64,000 bases of DNA from Streptomyces sp. yr375 (GTDB lineage Bacteria > Actinomycetota > Actinomycetes > Streptomycetales > Streptomycetaceae): the NCBI RefSeq assembly GCF_900110755.1, contig NZ_FOFF01000001.1, forward strand, positions 62,001-126,000. Direction: 5' to 3'. Of the stretch, positions 9,113-18,479 are shown one piece after another. Under the pieces are notes generated by a model, which saw only the letters and a list, made by a program, of their open reading frames with translations, was not told the origin of the DNA and did not search any database. How positions within the stretch are numbered: the first letter of the stretch is position 1; each line of letters starts with the position of its first letter. The position numbers and the translations under genes were made by a program.

Positions 9113-10048
9113 TTATGCGCTGCCGTGGCCGCCATGGTTGCCGGGGTCGCCGTCGTCGCCGTGGCGGCGGGCGGCCACCCAGTCCGAGGTGGCCGCGAGG
9201 CCGCCGAACGTGTAGAAGTGCACGCCGAGTTCACCGTGCCGGGCGGGGTCGTGGCGCTCGGCCAGGGTGTGCAGGAACCGGTCGGGCCCTGCCGTGCCCA
9301 TCAGGTTGGTGAGCGAGAACCCGTACTTCTTCGCGATCCCGGCGCTGGTGCCCACACCGAACCGGGTCGCGTACGTCAGCAGCCGCCTGACCCCGGCCGG
9401 ACCGGGCACCCCGACCCGCACCGGCAGGTCGACGCCCCGCTCGCGCAGCGCCTCCACCCAGGTGAGGACCGGCCCGGCGTCGAACCCGAACTGGGTGATG
9501 ACACTGCCCCGCAGGCCCTGCTCGCGCAGCAGCCGGACCTTGTCCTCGAGCGCCGACCACAGCACCCCGTCGGCGATGGCCGGGTGGCCCTCGGGGTAGC
9601 CGCTGACGCCGACGTGCCGGACGCCGTACTCCTGGAGCAGCCCGGACCGCAGCACGGCCGCCGCGTCGTCGTACGGGCCGTGCGGGACGGCCGGGTCACC
9701 GCCGACGACGAAGATGTCCTCGACGGCGTCCACCGCCCGCAGCGCGCCGAGGAACTCCGCCAGCTCGGCCCGGGAGCGCAGCCGGCGGGCGGAGATGTGC
9801 GGCACGGGCACGAAGCCGGACCGCCGGACCGCGCGGGCGGCGGCGAGCCGTGCCTGCGGCTCCTCGTTGCCGAGGAAGGTGACGTTGATCCGGGTGCCGG
9901 GCGGGATGGTCGCCCTGGCCTGCTCCAGACCGGGCACGTCCTTGCCGGTCATCTCCAGGGAGAAGCCGTCGAGAAGGCCTTCGAGGGGGCCGTCGATGAG
10001 GCCGGGGGGTGCCGTCGTACGCGTTTCGCTCACGGGTGTTTCGCTCAC
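9113..10048 (-). CDS. Methylenetetrahydrofolate reductase-like protein
   Basis: About 311 aa TIM-barrel protein. Segments such as INVTFLGNEE, VPHISARRL, IFVVGGDPAVPHGPYDDAAA and VITQFGFDAGPVL match the FAD-dependent MetF family, including the Q-F-x-F-D substrate-binding strand. The product would be 5-methyl-THF or a related one-carbon substrate. It is more divergent than standard MetF, so a specialised demethylation or tetrahydrofolate-linked role is possible. Two tandem in-frame GTGs (10048, 10033), each followed by the codons SET, compete as starts and neither has a clear RBS. It is divergent from the LacI regulator. Confidence 0.75.
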   Translation of the reverse strand: MSETPVSETRTTAPPGLIDGPLEGLLDGFSLEMTGKDVPGLEQARATIPPGTRINVTFLGNEEPQARLAAARAVRRSGFVPVPHISARRLRSRAELAEFLGALRAVDAVEDIFVVGGDPAVPHGPYDDAAAVLRSGLLQEYGVRHVGVSGYPEGHPAIADGVLWSALEDKVRLLREQGLRGSVITQFGFDAGPVLTWVEALRERGVDLPVRVGVPGPAGVRRLLTYATRFGVGTSAGIAKKYGFSLTNLMGTAGPDRFLHTLAERHDPARHGELGVHFYTFGGLAATSDWVAARRHGDDGDPGNHGGHGSA

Positions 10049-10226
10049 GGATGAAGCCTGGGGAACGGCGGGCGCGTACGGGAGCCGCTGAATCGATCTA
10101 GTGGGCAGGGTAACAGCGGCCCGAGCGGGCGCGGAGGTCCCGGGAGGGGGCCCGTGGGGGCTGCCTAGACTGACCGGCGGGCGGTGGCGGAGCCGCCGGG
10201 TGACGAGTCGATCGGGGTACGGGGAG

Positions 10227-11183
10227 ATGGCTGCTGTCGGACGCCGGGTGACGTTGAACGACGTCGCCGCGGCGAGCGGGGTCTCCCGCGCCACGGTGAG
10301 CTTCGTGCTCAACGACGACCCGCGGCAGACGATCTCCACGGCCACCCGCGAGCGCGTCCTGACGGCCGCCCGCACCCTCGGCTACGTCCCGCACGGCATC
10401 GCCCGCGCCCTGCGCGAGGGCTCCTCCCGGATCGTCGTCCTCGACATCGGGCCCGGGCGGACGGACGGCAGCTTCGCCCGCAGCTACGTCCGCGGCCTCG
10501 ACGCCGAACTCGCCGCCCACGACCACCTCCTGCTGGTCCGCCCCGCCACCCCCCGCTCCGACCGCCAGGCCCTGGACGCGATCGCGCCCCGCGCAGTGCT
10601 GCGACTCGACGAGGCGGCAGCCTGCGGGGGAGACGGGGACGGCGACGGCTCCGGCGACGGCTCCGGCGTCGGGGAGAGCGGCTGCGCAGCCCACGCGGAC
10701 CCGGTCCGGACGCAGCTCCGCCACCTCGCCGACCGCGGCCACCGCCACATCGCCCTGGCGCTGCCCGCCCACGACCTCCCGCCCGCCGAGGCCCGGTTGC
10801 GCGTCGCCCGCGAGGCCGCCCGGCAACTGGGCCTGGCGCCGCTGATCTCCTTCGTGGTGCCCCGGCCGAGGGCGGCGGGCACCGACGCGGTCCGCGCGCT
10901 GCGCGCCGGGCACCCCGAGGTGACGGCGGTCGCCGCCTTCGACGACCCGGTGGCCCTGCGCACCCTCACCGCCGTCCACGACCTCGGCCTCACCGCCCCC
11001 GCCGACCTCGCCGTCATCGGCTACGACGACACCGGGTACGGCGAACTCGTCGCCCCCGCGCTCACCACCGTCCACCTCGACGCCGAGCCCTGTGGCCGCC
11101 GCGCCGCCCGTACGGCCCTCGGCCTCGACGCCGTGGGCCCGGCGACGGCGTCGGGCCGGGTCGTCGTACGGGAGTCGGCGTGA
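10227..11183 (+). CDS. LacI-family transcriptional regulator
   Basis: 318 aa. The N-terminal helix-turn-helix VTLNDVAAASGVSRATVSFVLND is followed by the hinge region and a periplasmic-binding-protein-like sensor ending VIGYDDTGYGELV. A Gly/Asp/Ser run (near residues 133-150) encoded by short repeats interrupts the sensor domain. Start is the ATG at 10227, immediately preceded by GGGGAG. The stop overlaps the cobK GTG as GTGA, so the regulator and cobK are co-translated, an unusual partner. The effector is unknown. Confidence 0.85.
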   Translation: MAAVGRRVTLNDVAAASGVSRATVSFVLNDDPRQTISTATRERVLTAARTLGYVPHGIARALREGSSRIVVLDIGPGRTDGSFARSYVRGLDAELAAHDHLLLVRPATPRSDRQALDAIAPRAVLRLDEAAACGGDGDGDGSGDGSGVGESGCAAHADPVRTQLRHLADRGHRHIALALPAHDLPPAEARLRVAREAARQLGLAPLISFVVPRPRAAGTDAVRALRAGHPEVTAVAAFDDPVALRTLTAVHDLGLTAPADLAVIGYDDTGYGELVAPALTTVHLDAEPCGRRAARTALGLDAVGPATASGRVVVRESA

Positions 11184-11926
11184 CCCGCCACGTCCTGGTG
11201 CTGGGCGGCACCACCGAGGCGCGTGAACTGGCCGCCGTCCTCGCGGCCCGCCCCGGAGTCCGGGTGACGTCGTCGCTCGCGGGCCGGGTGTCGCGGCCGG
11301 GGGCGCTCGAGGGGGACGTACGGATCGGCGGGTTCGGCGGGGCGGCGGGGCTCGCCGACTGGCTGCGCGCACAGCGGGCGGACGCCGTCGTCGACGCCAC
11401 GCATCCCTTCGCCACCGGCATCACCGCGAACGCGGCGAGCGCCACGGCGGCGACCGGCCTGCCGCTGGTGGTACTGCGCCGCCCGGGCTGGCAGGCGGCG
11501 GCCGGCGACCGCTGGCACGAGGTGGCGTCCCTGACGGCGGCGGCCGAACTCCTGCCGACCCTGGGCCGGAGGATCCTGCTGACGACAGGCCGCCTGGGCC
11601 TAGCCGCCTTCGCCCACCTGGACGGCCAGCACTTCGTCGTGCGCTCCGTGGAACGCCCGACGCCCCCGATGCCCCCCGACGTCGAACTGATCCTGGCCCG
11701 GGGCCCGTTCACCGTCGCCGACGAACTGGCCCTGCTGCGCGAGCACCGCATCGACGTACTGGTCACGAAGGACAGCGGAGGAACAGCAACAGCCGCCAAA
11801 CTGACAGCCGCCCGCCAACTCACCCTCCCAGTTGTCCTGATACGCCGCCCACCCCTCCCCCCGGACGTGACCCCCGTCCCGGACGTCCTTTCCGCACTGA
11901 ACCGCCTGGGCCTCAACTCGCCGTGA
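11180..11926 (+). CDS. cobK: Precorrin-6A reductase CobK
   Basis: 248 aa. The N-terminal nucleotide-binding segment VLVLGGTTEARELA, the CobK/CbiJ hallmark VVDATHPFA (near residue 75) and the C-terminal VLVTKDSGG identify the NADPH-dependent precorrin-6A reductase of aerobic cobalamin synthesis. GTG start overlapping the LacI stop. cobF, whose product makes the substrate precorrin-6A, lies 2.2 kb away on the opposite strand, so two consecutive steps are encoded close together without the rest of the pathway. Confidence 0.92.
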   Translation: MTRHVLVLGGTTEARELAAVLAARPGVRVTSSLAGRVSRPGALEGDVRIGGFGGAAGLADWLRAQRADAVVDATHPFATGITANAASATAATGLPLVVLRRPGWQAAAGDRWHEVASLTAAAELLPTLGRRILLTTGRLGLAAFAHLDGQHFVVRSVERPTPPMPPDVELILARGPFTVADELALLREHRIDVLVTKDSGGTATAAKLTAARQLTLPVVLIRRPPLPPDVTPVPDVLSALNRLGLNSP

Positions 11927-11980
11927 CGGGGAGGCGCGAACACGTCTTGCGGGCCGTACGTGCCGTCGGGCAGCCGGATT

Positions 11981-14125
11981 TCAGGGGGCGGCGGGTACCG
12001 GGGCAGCCTGCTTTGGGTTCGGGTTTCGGGGGTTGCTGGACAGGCCGGCGTTGAGGTCTTCGACCAGGAGGCGTTTGGAGATGGTGTCCACCGCTGCCCG
12101 GAGGTCGCTGCCGGGGCGGCGGCCGATGTCCTGGGCCACCCGTTCCTCCAGCCAGGTGGCCCAGGCCTCGGTGATGACGCGGGCCTCGCGGGCGCCGGAC
12201 GGCGTGTGGGAGAGGAGGGAGCCGTCGCGGGTCACGTAGCCCTCGTCGACCATCCGGTCGAACACCGGGAGCAGCACCTCCGGCGGCAGGCTGCGGCGGG
12301 CGGCGATCAGTCCGAGGCCGGCGTGGCCGACCATGCGGGTGTACAGCTCGACCTGCATCACCGCCCACGCGCCGGCCGCGTCGAGGCGGGTGTCGGACTC
12401 CTCGACGATCCGGCGCGCGGTGTCCATGTCCGTACCGCCGATGATCTTCGCGACGGACGCCTCCAGGACCCGGCGCGAGTCCGCGCCGGTCGGCTGGCCG
12501 AACCCCTCGCCCATGTCGGTGGAGCCCATCCGCGCACTGTCGCGCAGTTGCACCTGCTTGAGGAACAGGGCGACGACGAAACCGACGGCCGCGACCGGCA
12601 CCGTCCACATGAAGACCGTCTGGATGGTGTCCGCGTACGCCCGGATGATCGGGGCGGCGACGTCGGAGGGCAGCCGGTGCAGGCCCTCCGGGCTGGTCGC
12701 CGCCCTGGTGACGACGGCCGGGGGCACGTTGCCCGCGGCGGCCGCCGACGCGATGCCGTCCTTCAGGTTCGGCGTGAGGGAATTGGTGTAGAGGGTGCCG
12801 AAGACGGCCGTGCCGAAGGAACTGCCCAGGGTGCGGAAGAAGGTGACGCCGGAGGTGGCGGTGCCCAGGTCGGCGTACTCGACGGTGTTCTGCACGGCGA
12901 TCGTCAGCACCTGCATGCACAGGCCGATGCCGGTGCCGAGCACGAACATGTACAGCGACTCCAGCAACACGCCGGTGCCGGGCCCCATGAGGGACATCAG
13001 GTACAGCCCGACCCCCATCACCAGGGAGCCGACGATCGGGAAGAAGCGGTACTGCCCGGTCCTGCTGACCACGGTGCCGCTGAAGATCGACGCGATGAGC
13101 AGCCCGAACACCATGGGCAGCGTCCGCACCCCGGAGACGGTCGCCGAGTCGCCGTCCACGTACTGGAGATACGTCGGCAGGTACGTCATCGCGCCGAGCA
13201 TCGCGAAACCGACGATGAAGCTGAGGATCGAGCAGACGGTGAAGACCGGGTTGGCGAACAGCCGCATGGGGAGCATGGGTTGCTCGGCCCGCGTCTCGAT
13301 CCAGCAGAACAGACCGAGCGCGACCACACCCGCCACGAAGAGTCCGATGACGACGCCCGAACCCCACGCGTACTCGGTGCCGCCCCAACTCGTCGCCAGG
13401 ATCAGCGCGCTCGCGCCGACCGCGACCAGCGCGATCCCCAGATAGTCGATGACCGGCCGGACCACCGACTTCACCACCGGGATGGTGCGGGCGGCGGCGA
13501 AGACGACGAGGATCGCGAGCGGCACGTTGACGTAGAACGCCCACCGCCAGGACAGATGGTCGGTGAACAGCCCGCCCAGCAGCGGCCCGATGACGGTGGC
13601 CACGCCGAACACGGCCCCGATCGCGCCCTGGTACTTGCCCCGCTCCCGCAACGGGATGACGTCGGCGATCAGCGCCATCGCCGTCACCATCAGCCCGCCC
13701 GCGCCGATGCCCTGCAACGCCCGCCAGGAGATCAGCAGCGGCATGTTCGTCGCCAGACCGCACAGGAACGACCCCGTGATGAAGACGATCGCCGAGACCT
13801 GGAAGACCACCTTGCGCCCGAACAGGTCGCCGAACTTGCCGACCAGGACCGTCGCGACGGTCTCCGCGAGGAGGTAGGACGTGACCACCCACGACATGTG
13901 CGCCGCGCCACCGAGGTCCGACACGATCGTCGGCAGCGCCGTGCCCACGATCGTCTGGTCCAGGGCCGCCAGCAGCATGCCCAGCACGATCGTCGCGACG
14001 ACGATGTTGCGGCGGCGCGGGTCCAGGAAAGGCGGCTGCGCGACGGCAGGCGCGGATCCCGGCGGCCCGGCGGCGCCCGCGGACTCCTCGGTCACTGTCA
14101 CGACGTCACGATCACACCGCCGCAC
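11981..14125 (-). CDS. MFS drug exporter (DHA2/EmrB type) with C-terminal winged-helix-like extension
   Basis: 714 aa, about 200 longer than normal EmrB/QacA exporters. Residues from about 40 to 535 contain 14 predicted membrane segments, with antiporter motif [13 protein letters not shown] and motif [11 protein letters not shown]. The last 180 residues are soluble; the part around [19 protein letters not shown] and [10 protein letters not shown] resembles a MarR-type winged helix. Several GTGs (14125, 14101, 14095) could be the start, none with a clean RBS. The cobF stop is only 33 bases upstream, so it probably shares the cobF transcript. Proton-driven efflux is inferred. Confidence 0.85.
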   Translation of the reverse strand: MRRCDRDVVTVTEESAGAAGPPGSAPAVAQPPFLDPRRRNIVVATIVLGMLLAALDQTIVGTALPTIVSDLGGAAHMSWVVTSYLLAETVATVLVGKFGDLFGRKVVFQVSAIVFITGSFLCGLATNMPLLISWRALQGIGAGGLMVTAMALIADVIPLRERGKYQGAIGAVFGVATVIGPLLGGLFTDHLSWRWAFYVNVPLAILVVFAAARTIPVVKSVVRPVIDYLGIALVAVGASALILATSWGGTEYAWGSGVVIGLFVAGVVALGLFCWIETRAEQPMLPMRLFANPVFTVCSILSFIVGFAMLGAMTYLPTYLQYVDGDSATVSGVRTLPMVFGLLIASIFSGTVVSRTGQYRFFPIVGSLVMGVGLYLMSLMGPGTGVLLESLYMFVLGTGIGLCMQVLTIAVQNTVEYADLGTATSGVTFFRTLGSSFGTAVFGTLYTNSLTPNLKDGIASAAAAGNVPPAVVTRAATSPEGLHRLPSDVAAPIIRAYADTIQTVFMWTVPVAAVGFVVALFLKQVQLRDSARMGSTDMGEGFGQPTGADSRRVLEASVAKIIGGTDMDTARRIVEESDTRLDAAGAWAVMQVELYTRMVGHAGLGLIAARRSLPPEVLLPVFDRMVDEGYVTRDGSLLSHTPSGAREARVITEAWATWLEERVAQDIGRRPGSDLRAAVDTISKRLLVEDLNAGLSSNPRNPNPKQAAPVPAAP

Positions 14126-14158
14126 CGCCCCCGCACGCGGGGTTGGCCCGCTCGGGGG

Positions 14159-14932
14159 CTACTCCGTGTCCGGGTTGCGGCGCAGCAGATACGTGTCCAT
14201 GATCCAGCCCTTGCGCTCACGGGCCTCGGCGCGCAGCCGCTCGATGCGCGGCCCGGCCTCGGCGATCGGACCGGAGACCAGGATCTCGTCCGCAGTGCCT
14301 ATGTAGGCGCCCCAGTAGATGTCGACGTCCTCCCCGGCGTACCGTCTGAACGTCTGCTGGGCGTCCAGCATCACCACCACGTCGTCCACCCCCTCCGGGA
14401 AGCCCTCGGCGAGCCGGCGGCCGGTGGTGATCTGCACGGGCCGCGCCACCCGGTTGAGGCCCGTGCGGTGCCGGGCGACCAGCGCGGAGACACTGCTGAT
14501 CCCCGGGACGACGTCGTACTCGAAGGCCACCGCGCCCCGCGCCAGCACCTCCTCCAGGATGCCCAGCGTGCTGTCGTACAGCGCGGGGTCGCCCCACACC
14601 AGGAACGCGCCGCTCTCGTCCTCGCCGAGCTCCTCGGTGATCAGCCGCTCGTAGATGTCGGCGCGGGCGCTGCGCCAGTCGCCGACGGCCGGCGAGTAGG
14701 CCGCGCCGCCCGCCCTGCGGTCCCGCTCCGGATCCCGGGCCTCGACCACCCGGTACCCGCCCTGCGGTATGTGCGTCTCCAGCATGTCGTGGCGCAGCCG
14801 CGTCAGGTCGCTCTTCACCTCGCCCTTGTCCAGGACGAAGAACACGTCCGTGCTCCGCAGCACCCTGACCGCTTGCAGGGTGAGCTGGTCGGGGTCGCCC
14901 GCGCCGATACCGATGACATGAATCTCTCGCAC
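14159..14932 (-). CDS. cobF: Precorrin-6A synthase (deacetylating) CobF
   Basis: 257 aa SAM-dependent tetrapyrrole methylase. The N-terminal IHVIGIGAGDPDQLT is the SAM-binding motif of this family, and FLVWGDPALYDSTL and YDVVPGISSVSAL are the conserved GDP- and PG-loops. Length and motifs match CobF, which methylates C-1 of precorrin-5 and releases the acetyl group. The GTG at 14932 places the SAM motif at the N-terminus. DUF309 lies upstream and the MFS gene downstream on the same strand, suggesting a three-gene transcript. Confidence 0.92.
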   Translation of the reverse strand: MREIHVIGIGAGDPDQLTLQAVRVLRSTDVFFVLDKGEVKSDLTRLRHDMLETHIPQGGYRVVEARDPERDRRAGGAAYSPAVGDWRSARADIYERLITEELGEDESGAFLVWGDPALYDSTLGILEEVLARGAVAFEYDVVPGISSVSALVARHRTGLNRVARPVQITTGRRLAEGFPEGVDDVVVMLDAQQTFRRYAGEDVDIYWGAYIGTADEILVSGPIAEAGPRIERLRAEARERKGWIMDTYLLRRNPDTE

Positions 14933-15026
14933 GCCACGAGTCTGCCGTACACCACTGACAGTGACGGTGCCGGGTGCCTGGCGGCGCGTGGCCGGGTGCG
15001 GGGTGGTTGGTGATTGGTGCACGGTG

Positions 15027-15539
15027 TCAGCGCAGTCGTGGTGCCCGCGCCCGTGCGTCGACCGCCGCGCCCGTCCGTTCCACCGTGTCCGCCAGCTCGC
15101 GCGCCCAGCCGGCCAGCCCGGCCAGGTCCATCCCGTACGGCTCGCCCGCAGCCCTCTCGGCCTTCTCCGCCCACTCCGCCACGGCCCCGGCCCCGCGCCG
15201 CAGCAGCCGCGCCCCGCCGGTGACGTTCCCCCGGGCCGCGTGTGTCAGGCCCACCGCGAGCTGGGCGAGCCCGCGCCACAGCGCGCGCTCCGACTCGGGA
15301 CCCGACTTCCAGGCGTCCTCGAACACCTCGTGCGCGTGGAACGGCTTCCCGGCGTCCAGCAGAGCCTGCGCCTCGACGACGGTCTCCGCCGGCGTACGCA
15401 CGACGCCCTCGGGCTGCCGCTCCACCCCGGCCGTGCCGTACGGCAGCGGCCGGCCGAGCCCGTCCCGCGGCCGTGCGCTGCGCGCCCGCCCCGCGCCGTC
15501 CCGGTCCCGCGTACCTCCTGTACTGCCCAAACGCTCCAT
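15027..15539 (-). CDS. DUF309-domain protein
   Basis: 170 aa. The motif FHAHEVFEDAWK (near residue 70), followed by a helical GLAQLAVGLTHAARGN segment, is diagnostic of DUF309, a small helical-bundle family of unknown function common in actinobacteria. The N-terminal 40 residues are Arg/Gly-rich and low complexity. ATG at 15539. It is the first gene of a probable minus-strand unit with cobF. Confidence 0.75.
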   Translation of the reverse strand: MERLGSTGGTRDRDGAGRARSARPRDGLGRPLPYGTAGVERQPEGVVRTPAETVVEAQALLDAGKPFHAHEVFEDAWKSGPESERALWRGLAQLAVGLTHAARGNVTGGARLLRRGAGAVAEWAEKAERAAGEPYGMDLAGLAGWARELADTVERTGAAVDARARAPRLR

Positions 15540-15648
15540 ACGCCGATTGTCCCGCGCCCGGCCGCGCTCCGGGCTCTCGTCGGGCCATCGCCCCGCGTGG
15601 GGTAAAGTGCTGTTCGCGCGATCACACGGCACGCCGTGGACAGCGCAC

Positions 15649-15722
<74 letters not shown>

Positions 15723-15741
15723 CCAGCTTCATCGCAGGTCG

Positions 15742-15775
15742 GAAGCCGCTTTCCCAACCTTGGGAAGGCGGCTTC
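15742..15775 (+). terminator. Hairpin terminator after tRNA-Pro copy 1
   Basis: GAAGCCGC and GCGGCTTC form the outer stem and TTCCCAA/TTGGGAA the inner stem around a CC loop. The long GC-rich hairpin lies 20 bases after the tRNA, without a T-run, and can serve as a terminator before the TetR promoter. Confidence 0.7.
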
Positions 15776-15805
15776 GGTGCGTTCGCGGGCAGCTACGCTT
15801 GGATC

Positions 15806-16384
15806 ATGCCGCTGCCGTCCCCCCGCCGCACCGCCAGACAGGCCGACCTGCTGGAACGCCTCGTCGCGCTGCTGACGGCGGAGGGGTTCTCGGACCTCAC
15901 GCTGGACGATCTCGCGGTGCGGCTGCGCTGCTCGAAGACGACCCTGTACCAACTCGCCCGCAGCAAGCAGGGGTTGGTGGTGGAGGCGGTCAAGCACTAC
16001 TTCCGGGGGGCCACCGAGGCCGTCGAGAAGCGGGTGGCGCAGACGGTCGAGCCCTCGGACCGGGTCCGGGTGTACCTGACCGCCGTCGCCGAACAACTGC
16101 GCCCGCTCTCACGCCGGTTCCTCGACGACGTGGCGGACTTCCCGCCCGCCCGCGAGGTGTACGAGGCGAACACGCGGATGGCCGCGGAGCGGGTGCGCCG
16201 GCTGATCGCGGAGGGCGTCTCGCACGGCGCTTTCCGCGAGGTGCACACCGCGTTCGTCGGCGAGGTGGCCGCCGCGACCATGCGGCAGATCCAGCAGGGC
16301 GAGCTCCAGGCGCGCACCGGGCTGACCGACGCGGAGGCGTACGAACAGCTCGCCTCGCTCATCGTGCACGCCGTCTCCCCCTGA
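15806..16384 (+). CDS. TetR-family transcriptional regulator
   Basis: 192 aa. The N-terminal HTH spans about residues 12-55: LTLDDLAVRLRCSKTTLYQL is the recognition region. The all-helical ligand domain follows. ATG at 15806; a -10-like TACGCT seven bases upstream suggests a leaderless transcript. It precedes the acyl-CoA dehydrogenase by 139 bases on the same strand, and that gap contains strong inverted repeats. I infer it represses the dehydrogenase/SDR operon in response to an acyl-CoA or related ligand. Confidence 0.85.
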   Translation: MPLPSPRRTARQADLLERLVALLTAEGFSDLTLDDLAVRLRCSKTTLYQLARSKQGLVVEAVKHYFRGATEAVEKRVAQTVEPSDRVRVYLTAVAEQLRPLSRRFLDDVADFPPAREVYEANTRMAAERVRRLIAEGVSHGAFREVHTAFVGEVAAATMRQIQQGELQARTGLTDAEAYEQLASLIVHAVSP

Positions 16385-16444
16385 GCTGACCTGACATCCG
16401 GGCAGGGGTCGAGGTGCTGCCGTGCGCCCTCTTACCGTACTGTG

Positions 16445-16476
16445 AATGATACGTTCGTACGTACTTCAGTATCATT
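16445..16476. promoter_or_regulatory. TetR-type operator candidate upstream of acyl-CoA dehydrogenase
   Basis: AATGATAC (16445-16452) and GTATCATT (16469-16476) are perfect inverted 8-mers separated by 16 bases that include overlapping CGTACG-type dyads. A second dyad, GTATC-GCTCC-GATAC, lies at 16481-16495. They sit between the TetR gene and the acyl-CoA dehydrogenase, 29-80 bases before its start. Confidence 0.55.
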
Positions 16477-16523
16477 GCCGGTATCGCTCCGATACTCGCC
16501 CGTACACCTACGTGGAGGTCGCC

Positions 16524-17702
16524 ATGCCCGCCACTCGCGCCCTTCCCACCGAGGAAGCCGTCGAGCTGATCCAGCTCACCCGCACCCTCGCCGGCAAGGA
16601 ACTCGCACCCCGGGTCGCCGTCGCCGAGGCCGACGGGGCGTTCCCCCGGGACGTCTTCCGCACCTTCGGGCGCAGCGGCCTGCTCGGGCTGCCCTTCGCC
16701 GAGGAGGACGGCGGGGCGGACCAGCCGTACGAGGTCTACCTCCAGGTGCTGGAGGAGGTCGCCGCGGTCTGGTCGAGCGTCGCCGTGGGCATCTCCGTGC
16801 ACGCCCTGTCCTGCTTCCCGCTGGCCCGCTTCGGCACCGAGGAGCAGCGGCGCAGGTGGCTGCCGGACATGCTGGCCGGTGAGCTGCTCGGCGCGTACTG
16901 CCTGTCCGAGCCGCACGCCGGCTCCGACCCGGCGGCCATGCTGACCCGCGCGGTCCGCGACGGCGACGAGTACGTGCTCAACGGCACCAAGGCGTGGACC
17001 ACGCACGGCGGTTACGCCGACTTCTACACCGTCATGGCCCGCACCTCCGACGACCGCACCCACGGCATCTCCTGCTTCCTGGTGCCGGCCGACGCCCCGG
17101 GCCTCAGCGCCGACCCGCCGGAGCGGAAGATGGGCCTGACGGGCTCGGCGACCGCCACGATGCGGCTGGAGGACGTCCGGGTGCCCGTCGAGCGCCGGAT
17201 AGGGGAGGAGGGGCAGGGGCTGAGGATCGCGCTCGCCTCCCTCGACCGCGGCCGGCTCGGCATCGCGGCCGTCGCCACCGGCCTCGCCCAGGGCGCTTTG
17301 GACCACGCGGTGCGCTACGCCCGCGAGCGGGAGACGTTCGGCAAGCCGATCATCGAGCACCAGGGTCTGGCCTTCGTGCTCGCCGACATGAGCGCCGCCA
17401 TCGAGTCGGCGCGGGCCACCGCGCTGGCCGCCGCCCGGCGCAGCGACCTGGGCCTGCCGTTTACCCGGGAGGCGTCGATCGCCAAGCTCGTGGCCACGGA
17501 CAATGCCATGAAGGTGACGACGGACGCCGTGCAGGTCCTCGGGGGGTACGGATACACCCGTGACTTCCCCGTGGAACGCTATATGCGCGAGGCCAAGGTC
17601 ATGCAGATCTTCGAAGGAACCAACCAGATCCAGCGCATGGTCATCTCCCGTGCGCTGGACCGTGACGAGGGTGGTGTGCTCACCGTCCTCGGCAAGGAGT
17701 GA
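16524..17702 (+). CDS. Acyl-CoA dehydrogenase
   Basis: 392 aa FAD flavoprotein. The segment AYCLSEPHAGSDP (FAD/substrate signature 1) lies near residue 130. The C-terminal QVLGGYGYTRDFPVERYMRE contains the region of the catalytic glutamate and signature 2, followed by IFEGTNQIQRMVI. Start is the ATG at 16524, with GTGGAGG nine bases upstream. Its stop overlaps potential starts of the following SDR. Together they could carry out the first oxidation and the 3-hydroxyacyl oxidation of a short- or branched-chain acyl-CoA such as 2-methylbutyryl-CoA. The chain-length preference cannot be read. Confidence 0.92.
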   Translation: MPATRALPTEEAVELIQLTRTLAGKELAPRVAVAEADGAFPRDVFRTFGRSGLLGLPFAEEDGGADQPYEVYLQVLEEVAAVWSSVAVGISVHALSCFPLARFGTEEQRRRWLPDMLAGELLGAYCLSEPHAGSDPAAMLTRAVRDGDEYVLNGTKAWTTHGGYADFYTVMARTSDDRTHGISCFLVPADAPGLSADPPERKMGLTGSATATMRLEDVRVPVERRIGEEGQGLRIALASLDRGRLGIAAVATGLAQGALDHAVRYARERETFGKPIIEHQGLAFVLADMSAAIESARATALAAARRSDLGLPFTREASIAKLVATDNAMKVTTDAVQVLGGYGYTRDFPVERYMREAKVMQIFEGTNQIQRMVISRALDRDEGGVLTVLGKE

Positions 17703-17704
17703 TG

Positions 17705-18463
17705 ATGCAGCTCGAGAACACCGCCGCCCTTGTCACCGGCGGTGCGTCCGGCCTCGGCGCGGCCACCGCCAAGGCCCTCGCGGAGCGCGGCGCCCGGGTC
17801 TTCGCCCTCGACCTCGAGGACGGCATCGGCAAGGCCCCCGAGGTCCCCGGCGTGACCTACGTGCCCGCCGACGTCACCGACCCCGAGCAGGTGGGCGCGG
17901 CCGTCGCCGTCGCGGCGGGCTCCGGTGTCCCGCTGCGCACGGCCGTCAACTGCGCCGGCATCGGCCCCTCCGCGCGGATCCTCGGCAAGAAGGGCGTGCA
18001 CGACCTGGCGCTGTACGCCAAGGTCGTCCAGATCAACCTGATCGGCACCTTCAACGTGCTCGCGCTCGCCGCCGAGGCCATCGCCGAGACGGAGGCCGAC
18101 GCGGAGGGCCAGCGGGGCGTCATCGTCAACACCGCCTCCATCGCCGCCTACGACGGCCAGATCGGCCAGGCCGCCTACGCGTCGTCCAAGGGCGGTGTCG
18201 TCGGCCTGACCCTGCCCGCCGCCCGCGACCTGGCCCAGTACGGCATCCGGGTGTGCACCATCGCCCCGGGCGTCGTGGAGACGCCGATGCTGGCCACGGT
18301 GTCGGAGGAGTTCCGGGCCGGCCTCGCGGCGGGCGTGCCCTTCCCGCGCCGCCTGGCCCGCCCCGAGGAGTACGCGAAGCTCGCCCTGGCGATCGTCGAC
18401 CACGACTACCTCAACGGCGAGACCATCCGCATGGACGGCGCGCTGCGGATGGCCCCGCGCTAG
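17705..18463 (+). CDS. SDR, 3-hydroxyacyl-CoA dehydrogenase type II-like
   Basis: 252 aa classical short-chain dehydrogenase. The NAD-binding TGGASGLGAA, NCAGIGPS (NNAG-type motif) and the catalytic Tyr/Lys of AAYASSKGG, with Ser in NTASIAA, are all present. The overall pattern, including the GKKGVHDLALYAKVVQINL insertion, fits HSD17B10/FadB2-type 3-hydroxyacyl-CoA or 2-methyl-3-hydroxybutyryl-CoA dehydrogenases. AAGGAG at 17694-17699 favours the ATG at 17705; ATG 17702 and GTG 17699 are alternatives. It is the last gene of the acyl-CoA dehydrogenase operon, convergent with the GntR gene. Confidence 0.87.
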   Translation: MQLENTAALVTGGASGLGAATAKALAERGARVFALDLEDGIGKAPEVPGVTYVPADVTDPEQVGAAVAVAAGSGVPLRTAVNCAGIGPSARILGKKGVHDLALYAKVVQINLIGTFNVLALAAEAIAETEADAEGQRGVIVNTASIAAYDGQIGQAAYASSKGGVVGLTLPAARDLAQYGIRVCTIAPGVVETPMLATVSEEFRAGLAAGVPFPRRLARPEEYAKLALAIVDHDYLNGETIRMDGALRMAPR

Positions 18464-18479
18464 AGCAGTACGGCTCCGT

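Noticed and set aside
9041-10226. Cobalamin or SAM riboswitch upstream of the MetF-like or cob genes
   Set aside because: The intergenic stretches are too short or lack the conserved B12-box or SAM-aptamer pattern.
11960-15013. 1017-codon plus-strand frame over the MFS and cobF genes
   Set aside because: It runs opposite two well-supported genes, and its product is rich in His/Asp/Arg with no fold signature.
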